From assembly GCA_003674045.1 (NCBI GenBank), contig PENC01000001.1, positions 248,001 to 312,000 on the forward strand: a stretch of DNA of 64,000 nucleotides. Direction: 5' to 3'. A program made the position numbers and the translations under genes. The stretch comes from Streptomyces griseocarneus (GTDB lineage Bacteria > Actinomycetota > Actinomycetes > Streptomycetales > Streptomycetaceae). The notes under the pieces are model-generated. The model had not been told where the DNA came from and did no database searches. It was given only the letters and a program-made list of their open reading frames with translations. Positions 1 through 7,819 of this stretch are shown here, one piece after another; positions within the stretch are counted from its first letter, which is position 1; each line of letters starts with the position of its first letter.

Positions 1-55
1 GCCGGACCTGGACGCGCTGCTGCGGGGCAGGGACACCTGGACGGTCACCGCGTAA
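1..55 (+). CDS. 3' end of an upstream gene (partial)
   Basis: Frame 2 reads the last 17 codons of a protein, ending DTWTVTA and a TAA stop. The stop is followed at once by a strong hairpin, which is what one expects at a gene end. The fragment is too short to identify the product. Confidence 0.55.
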   Translation, partial: PDLDALLRGRDTWTVTA

Positions 56-59
56 GGCC

Positions 60-107
60 GGTCGGCGGGGGCGTCACCCTTTGGGGAGGGCGACGCCCCC
101 GCCGACC
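60..107. terminator. Bidirectional terminator hairpin between convergent genes
   Basis: A perfect 16-bp stem (60-75 pairing with 92-107, arm GGTCGGCGGGGGCGTC) encloses a 16-nt loop. It lies directly after the TAA of the upstream plus-strand gene. It also overlaps the stop codon of the minus-strand membrane protein, so the last codons of that gene are part of the hairpin. There is no clear U-tract, as is usual in Streptomyces. Confidence 0.75.
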
Positions 108-1126
108 TCCCGCTCCCGCCCGCCCGGGTGCCGGTGACGCCAGACCCAGAAGACGGCACTGCACCCCACCGCCCACGCCACGAGCACCGCGAACGGGAAG
201 ACGTGCTGGTGGCCGCCGAAGTACACGGCCGTGTGATGGGCGTTGACCGAGGCACCCGGCGGCAGCCACCTGCCCACCGTGCCCAGGAACGACGGCAGCA
301 GCGGCCAGGACACCGCCCCGCCCGAGGACGGATTCCCCAGCAGCACCAGCAGGCTCCACGTCGGCAGCATCGCCCAGCGCCCGATCAGCGCGTTGAACAT
401 CGTGAAGACCATCCCCGACGCGAACATCGTCAGCCCCAGGATCAGGCACGACTCCGCGAAGGGCAGCCGCAGCGCGCCCAGGCCCCAGTCCACGATCGCG
501 GCGATCGCGAAGCCGCCCAGTGCCGACTGCGCCAGGATGAAGGCGATGCGCTCGCCCGGGTTCAGCGCGGCCGCGTGCACGCTCAGCTGGATCGCGCCGA
601 TGAAGCCGACCACCGACGCGGCGAGCGAGACGTAGAACAGCGCGAGCCCCCGCGGGTCGCCTTTCTGCAGCGGATTGATGTCCGTCACGCTCACCGGCAC
701 GCCGATGGCCGCGCCCACCCGGGGCGCCGTCTCCGTCAGCAACTGCGCGACCGAGGCACCCGACGCGCCCGACACGGACAGCGCGGCGTGCCCCTCCGGG
801 AGCTGCTCCAGGATCGCGAACACCCGCTGCTCCTCCACCGCGTCCCGGGCCTCCCGGTACGTGCCGTAGTGCCGCAGCGCGAGCGTGGCCCCCAGCGCCT
901 TCTCCATCCCCTGGACGAACTCCGCCCGCTTCACCTCGGAGGCCGGAACGCCGGTCACGGCGGTGGGAATGCTGCGGGGCGTGGGATTGGCCATGCAGTA
1001 CGTGTACGACCCGGCGAAGAGCCCGGCAGCAGCGGCCACGAGCACCGCGAGCACGACAGCCGGAAAGAACGGCGACCGCCGGAACATCGCCCAGCGCCCG
1101 CCGCCCGTTCCGTTCTCCTCACCCAT
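74..1126 (-). CDS. YhgE/Pip- or SNG1-like multispanning membrane protein
   Basis: A predicted membrane protein of 350 residues, starting MGEENGTGGG; ATG at 1126 is preferred over an upstream in-frame ATG at 1156. The topology is one N-terminal membrane segment (about residues 19-40), a soluble outer domain of about 130 residues, and five or six hydrophobic segments from about residue 160 to the end. This matches the ABC-2-like, Pip/YhgE or DUF3533 (SNG1) architecture, whose members are thought to act in export or surface functions; the substrate is unknown. There is no ATPase partner next to it. Its 3' end runs into the shared terminator at 60-107. The family assignment is an inference from topology. 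Confidence 0.7.
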   Translation of the reverse strand: MGEENGTGGGRWAMFRRSPFFPAVVLAVLVAAAAGLFAGSYTYCMANPTPRSIPTAVTGVPASEVKRAEFVQGMEKALGATLALRHYGTYREARDAVEEQRVFAILEQLPEGHAALSVSGASGASVAQLLTETAPRVGAAIGVPVSVTDINPLQKGDPRGLALFYVSLAASVVGFIGAIQLSVHAAALNPGERIAFILAQSALGGFAIAAIVDWGLGALRLPFAESCLILGLTMFASGMVFTMFNALIGRWAMLPTWSLLVLLGNPSSGGAVSWPLLPSFLGTVGRWLPPGASVNAHHTAVYFGGHQHVFPFAVLVAWAVGCSAVFWVWRHRHPGGREREVGGGVALPKG

Positions 1127-1273
1127 GCGCCCACCATAAGCTGATAAAGCGGGCAAAACCCTTCATGCGCGCGGAAAGAGGGGTCCGGCCCAGATCATGG
1201 GCGACGCGCCTCCCCGCAGTGTCCGCGAGCGGCGCCCGGCGGCAGCCGCCGCCGAGCCAAGGGCGGCGTCGGC

Positions 1274-2089
1274 TCAGGTCGCCGTCAGACGGGCCAGTGT
1301 CCCGACCACCGACGCGCTCGCCTCGGAGCCGGGCTCGATCAGCGTGTAGTGCCCGGCCCTTGGCAGGGCGACGAGTTCCGCGTCGGTGTGCACGGCCAGG
1401 TAGATGGTGAACTGCTCGTGCGGCAGCTCCTCGTCCGCCTCGCCGTACAGGACGACGGTCGGTACGCCCGTCGTGCCCCTGCCGCGGAGCATCGTCAGCG
1501 GGTCCACCAGCGGCAGCAGCGATTCGACGCGCTCGGCGGGGCCGATCAGCCCGAGGCCCGCGTCGTCGCTGAGGCGCTCGCGGATCGTGCCGGCCAGGTC
1601 GGTGATCGGCGCGAGGGCCAGCACGGCCGTCGGCAGACTCGTGGTGGTGAACCAGGGCGAGTCCTCGGGCAACAGCCCGCGCGCGGCGGCCCACAGGGCC
1701 AGATGGCCGCCCGAACAATGCCCGGCCAGCACATACGGGCGGCCCGCCGGGACGGTGTCGACCAGCAGCGCGATGTCGTCGAACGTCCCGGGGAAGCCGC
1801 CCGCCCCGCCCATCCGGCGGAACCCCGGCAGCACCGTCGTGAACCCGTGCGCCGCCAGGTACGCGGCGAAGGGCGTCAGGTGCATCCGGTCGTACCGCCA
1901 GTACCCGCCGTGCAGCAGGACGACCAGAGGCGCGTCCGGGTCCTCGGCGGGCCACAGGTCGTACACCTGGTCGGGGTGCTCGCCGTACGCGCGGTGCTCG
2001 GGCGCGAGGACCGGCCGGAGGCTCAGCACCCGGCGCTCCTCCTCGGCGGCGAAGCCGGAGATCTTCCTGTTCACAGGGGCATCAGGCAT
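1274..2089 (-). CDS. Alpha/beta hydrolase, kynurenine formamidase-like
   Basis: A 271-residue alpha/beta hydrolase with an HGGYW motif at residues 60-64 (oxyanion region) and a nucleophile elbow GHCSGG at 123-128 (Ser126). HGGXW near the N-terminus of a protein this size is the hallmark of kynurenine formamidase-like hydrolases, which convert N-formylkynurenine to kynurenine in tryptophan breakdown. Neither tryptophan dioxygenase nor kynureninase is visible here. However, a CoA-dependent aminobenzoate cluster lies 16 kb away, which is where anthranilate from the kynurenine route could go. Other carboxylester hydrolases share these motifs, so the substrate is not settled. ATG 2089 has only a weak ribosome binding site. 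Confidence 0.75.
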   Translation of the reverse strand: MPDAPVNRKISGFAAEEERRVLSLRPVLAPEHRAYGEHPDQVYDLWPAEDPDAPLVVLLHGGYWRYDRMHLTPFAAYLAAHGFTTVLPGFRRMGGAGGFPGTFDDIALLVDTVPAGRPYVLAGHCSGGHLALWAAARGLLPEDSPWFTTTSLPTAVLALAPITDLAGTIRERLSDDAGLGLIGPAERVESLLPLVDPLTMLRGRGTTGVPTVVLYGEADEELPHEQFTIYLAVHTDAELVALPRAGHYTLIEPGSEASASVVGTLARLTAT

Positions 2090-2395
2090 GGCTGCGGGCC
2101 GCCGTCCAGGGCTCGGGGACTGCGCCAGCGTAGAACCGGTCCGGCGGTGTCGAAAGGGCCGACGGCGAGTGCTCCGGGAGCACAGCCCCCGGACCGGCGG
2201 CGACTCACCCGACGGGTAGTCAGAACGGTGCTGCTAGCCTGAACGAATGTCTGAAACCTGCACCTCCATAGCCCCCGACCGCGGAGCGCACCCCGTATGA
2301 CGGAAGCCCCCACGCGTGTCATTCGGACGGACCCAGACTCCCTGTCCCTAGGATTGCGGGATGTTCATAGCCAGCACGTTTCCCGGAGGGGCCCG
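2090..2395. other. Divergent intergenic region
   Basis: About 306 bp between the formamidase-like gene (leftward) and sflB (rightward). It must hold both promoters. I see no convincing operator palindrome or RNA gene. A TAGGAT at 2349-2354 could be the sflB -10, but no well-spaced -35 is obvious. Confidence 0.3.
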
Positions 2396-2803
2396 GTGAG
2401 CAGGTCCGAGGCCACCGACGAGCAATGGGAGGGCCTCGCCGAGGTCGTACCCCTCCGAGGCCACCACTCCTGGCCTTCCTGGCCCAATCACCGCGCGCTT
2501 CCCGAGGAGGAGACGCAGCCCGACCGGCGTCAGCTCGTCGTGCTCCGTGTCCAGGTCTTCGCGGACGCCCGCGAGGTCGCCGAGCACCTGATGGCCCGCA
2601 TTCCGGTGCTGCTGGATCTGACCAGCGCCGACACCGACGTCGCGAAGCGCATCCTCGACTTCTCCAGTGGAGTCGTCTTCGGCCTGGGCAGCGGAATGCA
2701 CCGGGTCGACACCAATGTCTTCCTTCTCGCGCCCGAGGGCACCGAGGTGGCGTCGGGATACCCCGATCGTAGGAAGAACGATCAGATGAAACGGTTTGGC
2801 TGA
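2396..2803 (+). CDS. sflB: SepF-like cell division protein (SflB type)
   Basis: A 135-residue protein from GTG 2396, which has a well-placed GGAGG at 2385-2389; an upstream in-frame ATG lacks one. The C-terminal half is the SepF/DUF552 fold, with a conserved run from VFADAREVAEHL to LDFSSGVVFGLGSGMHRV and then NVFLLAPEGTEV. The N-terminal membrane-binding helix of true SepF is not evident. Streptomyces has one SepF and two SepF-like proteins, SflA and SflB, linked to FtsZ-directed septation. Gene neighbourhood, as I recall the S. coelicolor SCO5967 region, favours SflB. The AAA ATPase follows after 24 bp. Confidence 0.75.
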   Translation: MSRSEATDEQWEGLAEVVPLRGHHSWPSWPNHRALPEEETQPDRRQLVVLRVQVFADAREVAEHLMARIPVLLDLTSADTDVAKRILDFSSGVVFGLGSGMHRVDTNVFLLAPEGTEVASGYPDRRKNDQMKRFG

Positions 2804-2827
2804 CCGGCCGGCACGTACGGTCCGGGC

Positions 2828-4018
2828 ATGGACACTCACCGTGCCCGACCGGTCACCCCTGCCCCCGTCCAGCGCCCCGTGGTGACCGAACTCCGGCTCT
2901 CCGCCTTCAAGTCCCACCGTAACGCCGTCTTCCGCCTCGGCCCGCTGACTCTTTTCCGCGGCGCGAGCGGCAGCGGCAAGTCCAGTGCCCTCCAGGCGTA
3001 CGAGGCGCTGGCGCGCCTCGCGGGCGGCGACAGTCTCGACGGCGCCCTGGCCTCCGTGGCCGGAGGAGGCCCCGCCTGCGTACCGCACCGGGCGCGGCCG
3101 GACGTCCAGGGGCGGCGTGGTTTCCGTATCGGCTGCACCGTCGACGGTCCGGTGGGGCCGGTCCAGCTGGACGTGGCCGTCCAGGCGGAGCCCGAAGTCC
3201 GCGTCGTCGGCGAACGGCTGACCGGCTCGGGGAGGACGCTGCTCTCCACCGCGCTGCGGGATCCCGGGCTCCGTACGGTCGAGGCCGCCTGGCACACGGC
3301 GGGCACGGTGCCCGTCACCCGGGCCCCGCTGCCCGACGACCGGCTGGGCACCGCCCTGCTGCCGCTGCGCGTCGCGGGCAAGACGGCGGGCCAGCGCCTG
3401 GTCCTCGACGCCGCCGAGCAAGTGGTGGTGGCCCTCCGATCGGCGTTCGCCTGCGACCCGCGGCCGGAGCTGATGCGCAGTCCGGTCGCCGCGCGCGACG
3501 GCCTGCTGCGGAGCTCCTGCGACAACGTGGCCGCCGTGCTCGGACGTACCCGCAGCGAATGCGCCACCCGGCACGCGGCACTCGTCGCCGCCGTCGGGGC
3601 GGGCTGCCGGGGCTCGGTGGAGGGGCTGTCCGTGCAGGGCCTGGACGGCGGTTTCGTACGGGGCGTACTCGACCGGAAGACGGGCGTGCCCACGCCCCTG
3701 GAGCGGCTGGGCGACGGGGAACTGCGCTACCTGGCGCTGTGTCTGGTGCTCATGACCGGGCCCGGCGTGCTCGACATGGATCCGGTCGCCGAGGTACTGC
3801 CCGCCCGGCAGGCCCTGACGGTATTGGCCGATGGTTTCGACCGCTGCCTGGACCCGCGACAGGTCCGCGAGCTTCTGACGCTGGCCGCGCGGATGTGTGA
3901 GCGGGGGCACGTGCGGCTGGTGGGGACGGTACAGGGAGACGTGGCCAAGGTGGCGGAGGAGTTAAGGGAGGCGGGGGAGGGGACGGTGACGGCGGTGATG
4001 GTAGACCTGGAGACATGA
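2828..4018 (+). CDS. AAA family ATPase, RecF/SMC-like
   Basis: A 396-residue ABC-type AAA ATPase. Residues 20-40 have the SMC/RecF-like opening (ELRLSAFKSHRNAVF), the Walker A is GASGSGKSS at 45-53, and a signature-like GDGELRYLAL lies at 295-304. The Walker B region is TVLADGFD at 331-338, in which the acidic residue usually following the Walker B Asp is Gly. That substitution would reduce hydrolysis in a typical member. There is no long coiled-coil insert. Its stop overlaps the MazG start by 4 bp, so the two are translationally coupled. The function is unknown; a nucleotide- or DNA-sensing ATPase working with a nucleotide pyrophosphohydrolase is an inference. Confidence 0.75.
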   Translation: MDTHRARPVTPAPVQRPVVTELRLSAFKSHRNAVFRLGPLTLFRGASGSGKSSALQAYEALARLAGGDSLDGALASVAGGGPACVPHRARPDVQGRRGFRIGCTVDGPVGPVQLDVAVQAEPEVRVVGERLTGSGRTLLSTALRDPGLRTVEAAWHTAGTVPVTRAPLPDDRLGTALLPLRVAGKTAGQRLVLDAAEQVVVALRSAFACDPRPELMRSPVAARDGLLRSSCDNVAAVLGRTRSECATRHAALVAAVGAGCRGSVEGLSVQGLDGGFVRGVLDRKTGVPTPLERLGDGELRYLALCLVLMTGPGVLDMDPVAEVLPARQALTVLADGFDRCLDPRQVRELLTLAARMCERGHVRLVGTVQGDVAKVAEELREAGEGTVTAVMVDLET

Positions 4019-4515
4019 CGGAAGAACACCATCGGGAAGCGGAAGCAGGGGCAGGGTCCGGGGCAGGAGCGGAACCGGGGGCTGGAACGGGAGCGGGAGC
4101 GGCGGGGCGGACCGGTGCGCCGGACCGGCTCGACGTGCTCCAGCGTCGGCTGGCCGACTTCGCGGCGGCCCGCGACTGGCAGCCCTTCCATACGCCGAAG
4201 AACCTGGCCGCGGCCCTGAGCGTCGAAGCCGCCGAACTGGTGGAGATCTTCCAGTGGCTGACGCCCGAGCAGTCGGCCCGGGTGATGGAGGACCCGGGGA
4301 CGGCCGGGCGGGTGGAGGACGAGGTCGCCGATGTCCTCGCCTACCTGCTCCAGTTCTGCGAGGCGCTGGGCATCGACGCGGGAGCCGCGCTCGCCGCGAA
4401 GATCGAACGTAACGAGCACCGCTTTCCGGTCACGGAGCACCGCTCCGGGGGCGGGAGCGGGAAAGTACCGGAGGAATCCACTCCGGATTCGCTCAATCGT
4501 CACTCTCCGGAGTGA
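4015..4515 (+). CDS. MazG-like nucleotide pyrophosphohydrolase
   Basis: A 166-residue all-alpha NTP pyrophosphohydrolase of the MazG/dCTPP1 type. The metal-binding signature is present: EAAELVEIFQWL (ExxE) followed by EVADVLAYLLQF (ExxD). Such enzymes convert dNTPs or NTPs to monophosphates plus pyrophosphate, often dCTP or modified dCTP. The first 40 residues are an acidic Gly/Ala-rich extension not found in the minimal family. The start ATG 4015 overlaps the ATPase stop (ATGA). A stem-loop follows at 4492-4520. The exact nucleotide substrate cannot be read from sequence. Confidence 0.85.
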   Translation: MTEEHHREAEAGAGSGAGAEPGAGTGAGAAGRTGAPDRLDVLQRRLADFAAARDWQPFHTPKNLAAALSVEAAELVEIFQWLTPEQSARVMEDPGTAGRVEDEVADVLAYLLQFCEALGIDAGAALAAKIERNEHRFPVTEHRSGGGSGKVPEESTPDSLNRHSPE

Positions 4516-4520
4516 TTGAG
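4492..4520 (+). terminator. Stem-loop over the mazG stop codon
   Basis: CTCAATC and TCACTC on the left pair with GAGTGA and TTGAG on the right around a TCCG loop, with a three-base bulge. The mazG stop codon is inside the right arm. This is a plausible terminator or 3' stabiliser for the ATPase-mazG operon. Confidence 0.45.
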
Positions 4521-4547
4521 TTGTCCACACCGCTTTTGGTATCCACA
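4521..4547 (+). promoter_or_regulatory. Pair of DnaA-box-like sequences
   Basis: TTGTCCACA at 4521-4529 is the preferred Streptomyces DnaA box, and GTATCCACA at 4539-4547 is one base from TTATCCACA. They are in the same orientation, 18 bp apart, in a non-coding gap. The local sequence is AT-rich for this genome. There is no cluster of further boxes, so this is not an origin. Confidence 0.35.
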
Positions 4548-4772
4548 GATTTCTGAATTCCCCTGGCTTTTCCGGCGGTTAGTCATCACTCTGGGTAGTG
4601 AAGTAGTGGCGGGCGGGTTCCTGGGTGGAGGGCGCGGAGGGCACGCCGAGGAACACCACCGAGGAGCAGAGCGAACACCGAGCACACCGAAGGGCGGCAC
4701 GGCGCCGACCGGAGGCGGCACCGCCGGACGGACCGAGCGGTCGGAGCAGTCGGAAAAGTGGGGGACCGGTTC

Positions 4773-5231
4773 ATGGACGCAATGCGGCTCATCGGAGCCA
4801 CCAGAACGGCCCTGGCGCAGGCCAGAGCCGTTCAGGACATCGTCGTGGAGGCATGGCAGACGCAGGCGCTCGCGGGGGCGATCGGCAGTCACCTCGCGAT
4901 CCACGGGCCCTTCGAGGTCCGGGCTGCGGCGGGCGGCCTGAGCGAGGCGGGCGCCCGTGCGTCCGGCGCGCTGCGCCAGACGCTGCGCACCGGGGCGATA
5001 CGGGCCGCGCAGCTCACCGAAGTCCGCGACCACTGGGCCGCGTTGACCGGGCTCTGCGCGCTGCTCGGGGAGGTCGGCATAGCCCTCGTGGGTGTCGCTT
5101 GCTCCTCCGACGAGGACGCCCTGTACTGGCAGTGCATCGAGGCGATCGACGCCGCTGACGAGACCAGTGACAGAGTGCGCTGGTTACAGAGACGGCTCGC
5201 GCTCCGGGAGCGGGAAGGGGGCGCCGCGTGA
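4773..5231 (+). CDS. Conserved actinobacterial hypothetical protein (DUF6099-like)
   Basis: A 152-residue, largely helical, alanine-rich soluble protein starting MDAMRLIGATRTALAQARAV. ATG 4773 is chosen because GGGGGA lies 7 nt upstream; the GTG at 4758 has no ribosome binding site. It resembles small Streptomyces proteins annotated DUF6099, whose role I do not know. There are no membrane segments, catalytic motifs or signal peptide. It stands alone after the ATPase-mazG pair and converges with the small acidic gene at 5243-5434. Confidence 0.65.
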   Translation: MDAMRLIGATRTALAQARAVQDIVVEAWQTQALAGAIGSHLAIHGPFEVRAAAGGLSEAGARASGALRQTLRTGAIRAAQLTEVRDHWAALTGLCALLGEVGIALVGVACSSDEDALYWQCIEAIDAADETSDRVRWLQRRLALREREGGAA

Positions 5232-5242
5232 AGCGCGGGCGG

Positions 5243-5434
5243 TCAGTCGGTGTCTCCCTCGTCGGCCGCGGGGCGCTCGGCAGGCGTCTGCAGATCGGCG
5301 TCCAGCTGCGACAGGTCGGCGTCGAGCGCGGCCATCAGCTCTTCCATCTGCTGGAGCAGTCCCTTGGGCGCGCCCTGCTGCGGGGGAGCGGACTGCGCGG
5401 GCACCGTTCCTTCGGGCACGGCTTCCTGGGTCAT
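5243..5434 (-). CDS. Small acidic coiled-coil protein, unknown function
   Basis: A 63-residue protein starting MTQEAVPEG. ATG 5434 is preceded by GAGGAGG five bases upstream, which fixes the start. The middle section (GLLQQMEELMAALDADL, then SQLDADL) has heptad-like spacing and should form a short coiled coil; both ends are disordered and acidic. I do not recognise a family. It converges with the plus-strand gene ending at 5231 and is divergent from the F420-type oxidoreductase. Confidence 0.6.
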   Translation of the reverse strand: MTQEAVPEGTVPAQSAPPQQGAPKGLLQQMEELMAALDADLSQLDADLQTPAERPAADEGDTD

Positions 5435-5669
5435 CGCGGCCTCCTCGGCCATGCCCTCCCGGTGCGGGCGGGCAGCGTTGCGATCGTCGCTTCCGGCAGC
5501 GGACACCGGTGCGCGGGCCGGGCGGTCCGGCTCCGCCCCAGCCAACGATCACCGGGTCCGGCGGACACTTCCCACCCGCCGTGGAGTGTGGAAGTTCACC
5601 CGACCGTGGTGGGCGGTGCGAAGGAGGGTGCGGACGGTTGACGCACGTGCGGCAGTGCAGGATGGGGGC

Positions 5670-6593
5670 ATGGATCTGCGTATCTTCACCGAGCCCCAGC
5701 AAGGGGCGAGCTACGACACGTTGCTGACCGTCGCCAAGGCCACCGAGGATCTCGGCTTCGACGCCTTCTTCCGGTCCGACCACTACCTGGCCATGGGTTC
5801 CGCCGACGGGCTCCCGGGGCCGACCGATGCCTGGATCACCTTGGCCGGGCTCGCCCGGGAGACTCGCCGCATCCGGCTCGGCACCCTGATGACCGCGGGC
5901 ACGTTCCGGCTGCCGGGCGTCCTCGCCATCCAGGTGGCGCAGGTCGACCAGATGTCCGGCGGACGGGTCGAGCTGGGCCTGGGCGCAGGCTGGTTCGAGG
6001 AGGAGCACAAGGCATACGGCATCCCCTTCCCCAAGGAGAAGTTCGGCCGTCTGGAGGAGCAGCTCGAGATCATCACGGGGCTGTGGGGGACGGAGGCCGG
6101 CAAGACCTTCACCCACCACGGTACGCACTACCAGCTCACCGACTCGCCCGCGCTGCCGAAGCCCGCGCAGGCCAAGGTGCCCGTGCTGATCGGCGGCCAT
6201 GGTGCCAAGCGGACGCCGAGGCTCGCCGCCAAGTACGCCGACGAGTTCAACATCCCGTTCGCCTCCGTCGAGGACAGCGAGCGCCAGTTCGGCCGGGTGC
6301 GGGCCGCCGCCGAGGAGGCCGGGCGCAAGGGGAGCGAACTGGTGTACTCCAACGCCCTCGTCGTCTGCGTCGGCAAGGACGATGCAGAGGTTGCGCGCCG
6401 GGCGGCCGTCATCGGCCGTGACGTGGACGAGCTGAAGACGAACGGGCTGGCGGGCTCGCCCGCCGAGGTCGTCGACAAGATCGGTCGCTATGCCGCGATC
6501 GGCTCCTCCAGGATCTACCTCCAGATCCTCGACCTCGACGATCTCGACCACCTGGAGCTGATCTCGTCCCGGATTCAGCCCCAGCTGGGCTGA
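5670..6593 (+). CDS. LLM class F420-dependent oxidoreductase
   Basis: A 307-residue luciferase-like monooxygenase-superfamily TIM barrel. The start MDLRIFTEPQQGASYDT at ATG 5670 gives the usual first beta strand, followed by an FFRSDHY strand near residue 35 and the typical GRVELGLGAGWFEEEH motif near residue 105. Proteins of this class in actinobacteria generally use coenzyme F420 (some use FMN) to oxidise or reduce small substrates. The substrate is unknown and no pathway partner is adjacent. Length is normal for the family. Confidence 0.85.
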   Translation: MDLRIFTEPQQGASYDTLLTVAKATEDLGFDAFFRSDHYLAMGSADGLPGPTDAWITLAGLARETRRIRLGTLMTAGTFRLPGVLAIQVAQVDQMSGGRVELGLGAGWFEEEHKAYGIPFPKEKFGRLEEQLEIITGLWGTEAGKTFTHHGTHYQLTDSPALPKPAQAKVPVLIGGHGAKRTPRLAAKYADEFNIPFASVEDSERQFGRVRAAAEEAGRKGSELVYSNALVVCVGKDDAEVARRAAVIGRDVDELKTNGLAGSPAEVVDKIGRYAAIGSSRIYLQILDLDDLDHLELISSRIQPQLG

Positions 6594-6646
6594 CAGTCCG
6601 ACGAACGGCCGAGGAAGCCTCTCAAGGAAACCTCCGAGGAGTGCCC

Positions 6647-7582
6647 ATGACGTCCGCCCCCGTCCCCGCTTCCGGTCCGGCCGTGCTGCTTGCCGAGGCG
6701 TTGGCGCGCGGACCGCTCGTCCTGGACGGAGGTCTGTCCAACCAACTGGTGGCGCAGGGGTGCGATCTGTCCGATGCCCTGTGGTCGGCCCGGCTCCTCG
6801 CCGACGGGCCGGAGCAGATCGAGCGGGCCCACGCGGCTTATCTGCGGGCGGGCGCGCGGGTTCTCATCACCGCCAGCTACCAGGCCACGTTCGAGGGGTT
6901 CGCCTCCCGCGGCATCGGCCGGGCGAAGGCGGCGGAGCTGCTGCGCGGCAGTGTGCGGCTGGCCAGGCGGGCGGGGGCGGGCGAGGCGGAGCCGCCGTGG
7001 GTGGCTGCCTCCGTCGGTCCATACGGGGCGATGCTCGCGGACAGCAGTGAGTATCGGGGCCGGTACGGGCTGAGCGTCGCGGAGCTGGAGCGGTTCCACC
7101 GGCCGCGGGTGACGGCCCTGGCCGAGGCGGGCCCCGACGCCCTGGCCCTGGAGACCGTGCCGGATGTGGACGAGGCGGAGGCACTGCTGAGGGCGGTCGA
7201 GGGCTGCGGCGTGCCCGTGTGGCTGTCGTACAGCATCTCCGGCGAGCGCACCCGGGCGGGACAGCCCCTGCGGGAGGCGTTCGCGCTTGCCGCGGGTCAT
7301 GACCAGGTCATCGCGGTCGGCGTCAACTGCTGCGAGCCGGATGACGCGGACCGGGCCGTCGCGCTCGCGGCGGAGGTCGCCCGGAAGCCCGTCGTCGTCT
7401 ACCCCAACAGCGGCGAGCGGTGGGACGCCGAGGCCCGGGGCTGGCGGGGGAGCCCCACGTTCGATCCCGCCCGGGTCGCCTCGTGGCAGGCCGCGGGCGC
7501 CCGGCTGATCGGAGGGTGCTGCAGGGTCGGCCCGGACGGCATCGCCGGGCTGGCTCGCGTCCTTGCCCCGTCCAGGGGCTGA
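6647..7582 (+). CDS. mmuM: Homocysteine S-methyltransferase
   Basis: A 311-residue member of the pterin-independent homocysteine S-methyltransferase family. It makes methionine from homocysteine using S-methylmethionine or S-adenosylmethionine as methyl donor. The zinc-binding cysteines are present: GVNCCEP in the middle and GGCC near the C-terminus. The early LDGGLSNQL motif is also typical. ATG 6647 is preferred because GAGGA ends 6 bases upstream; a GTG at 6641 is the alternative. A hairpin at 7668-7697 follows it. Confidence 0.88.
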   Translation: MTSAPVPASGPAVLLAEALARGPLVLDGGLSNQLVAQGCDLSDALWSARLLADGPEQIERAHAAYLRAGARVLITASYQATFEGFASRGIGRAKAAELLRGSVRLARRAGAGEAEPPWVAASVGPYGAMLADSSEYRGRYGLSVAELERFHRPRVTALAEAGPDALALETVPDVDEAEALLRAVEGCGVPVWLSYSISGERTRAGQPLREAFALAAGHDQVIAVGVNCCEPDDADRAVALAAEVARKPVVVYPNSGERWDAEARGWRGSPTFDPARVASWQAAGARLIGGCCRVGPDGIAGLARVLAPSRG

Positions 7583-7667
7583 GCGCTCGGCGGGAAGCGT
7601 GATGCGATCACTGCGGGCCGGTGGGGGCTGATCGCGCCCACGTCGGCGGGGGCAGGGCGACGCAGAC

Positions 7668-7697
7668 GCTCCCGCACCCCTGTCGGGGCCCGGGAGC
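7668..7697 (+). terminator. Terminator hairpin after mmuM
   Basis: GCTCCCGCACCCC (7668-7680) pairs with GGGGCCCGGGAGC (7685-7697) with two mismatches around a TGTC tetraloop. It lies 85 bp after the mmuM stop and before the regulator gene. Confidence 0.55.
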
Positions 7698-7743
7698 CCG
7701 GGGACGGCGGCGCGCCTGGTCGTGGGCGGGGTTTGCGGGTGCC

Positions 7744-7754
7744 GTTGCGTCAAC
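7744..7754. promoter_or_regulatory. Palindromic GTTGCGTCAAC site upstream of the TipA-like gene
   Basis: The 11-mer GTTG-CGT-CAAC is a perfect inverted repeat 66 bp before the regulator start. The identical 11-mer recurs at 8706-8716, upstream of the next gene. It is a candidate operator for the MerR-type protein. Autoregulation is an inference. Confidence 0.45.
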
Positions 7755-7819
7755 TTCTACCGTGGTCGGCATCGGCAAAAGCCGAAGATCGGTGGATAAA
7801 GGGCGAGGGGTGGTGCGGC

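Noticed and set aside
4521..4547. Replication origin
   Set aside because: Only two DnaA-box-like sites, and no dnaA, dnaN, gyrB or box cluster nearby.
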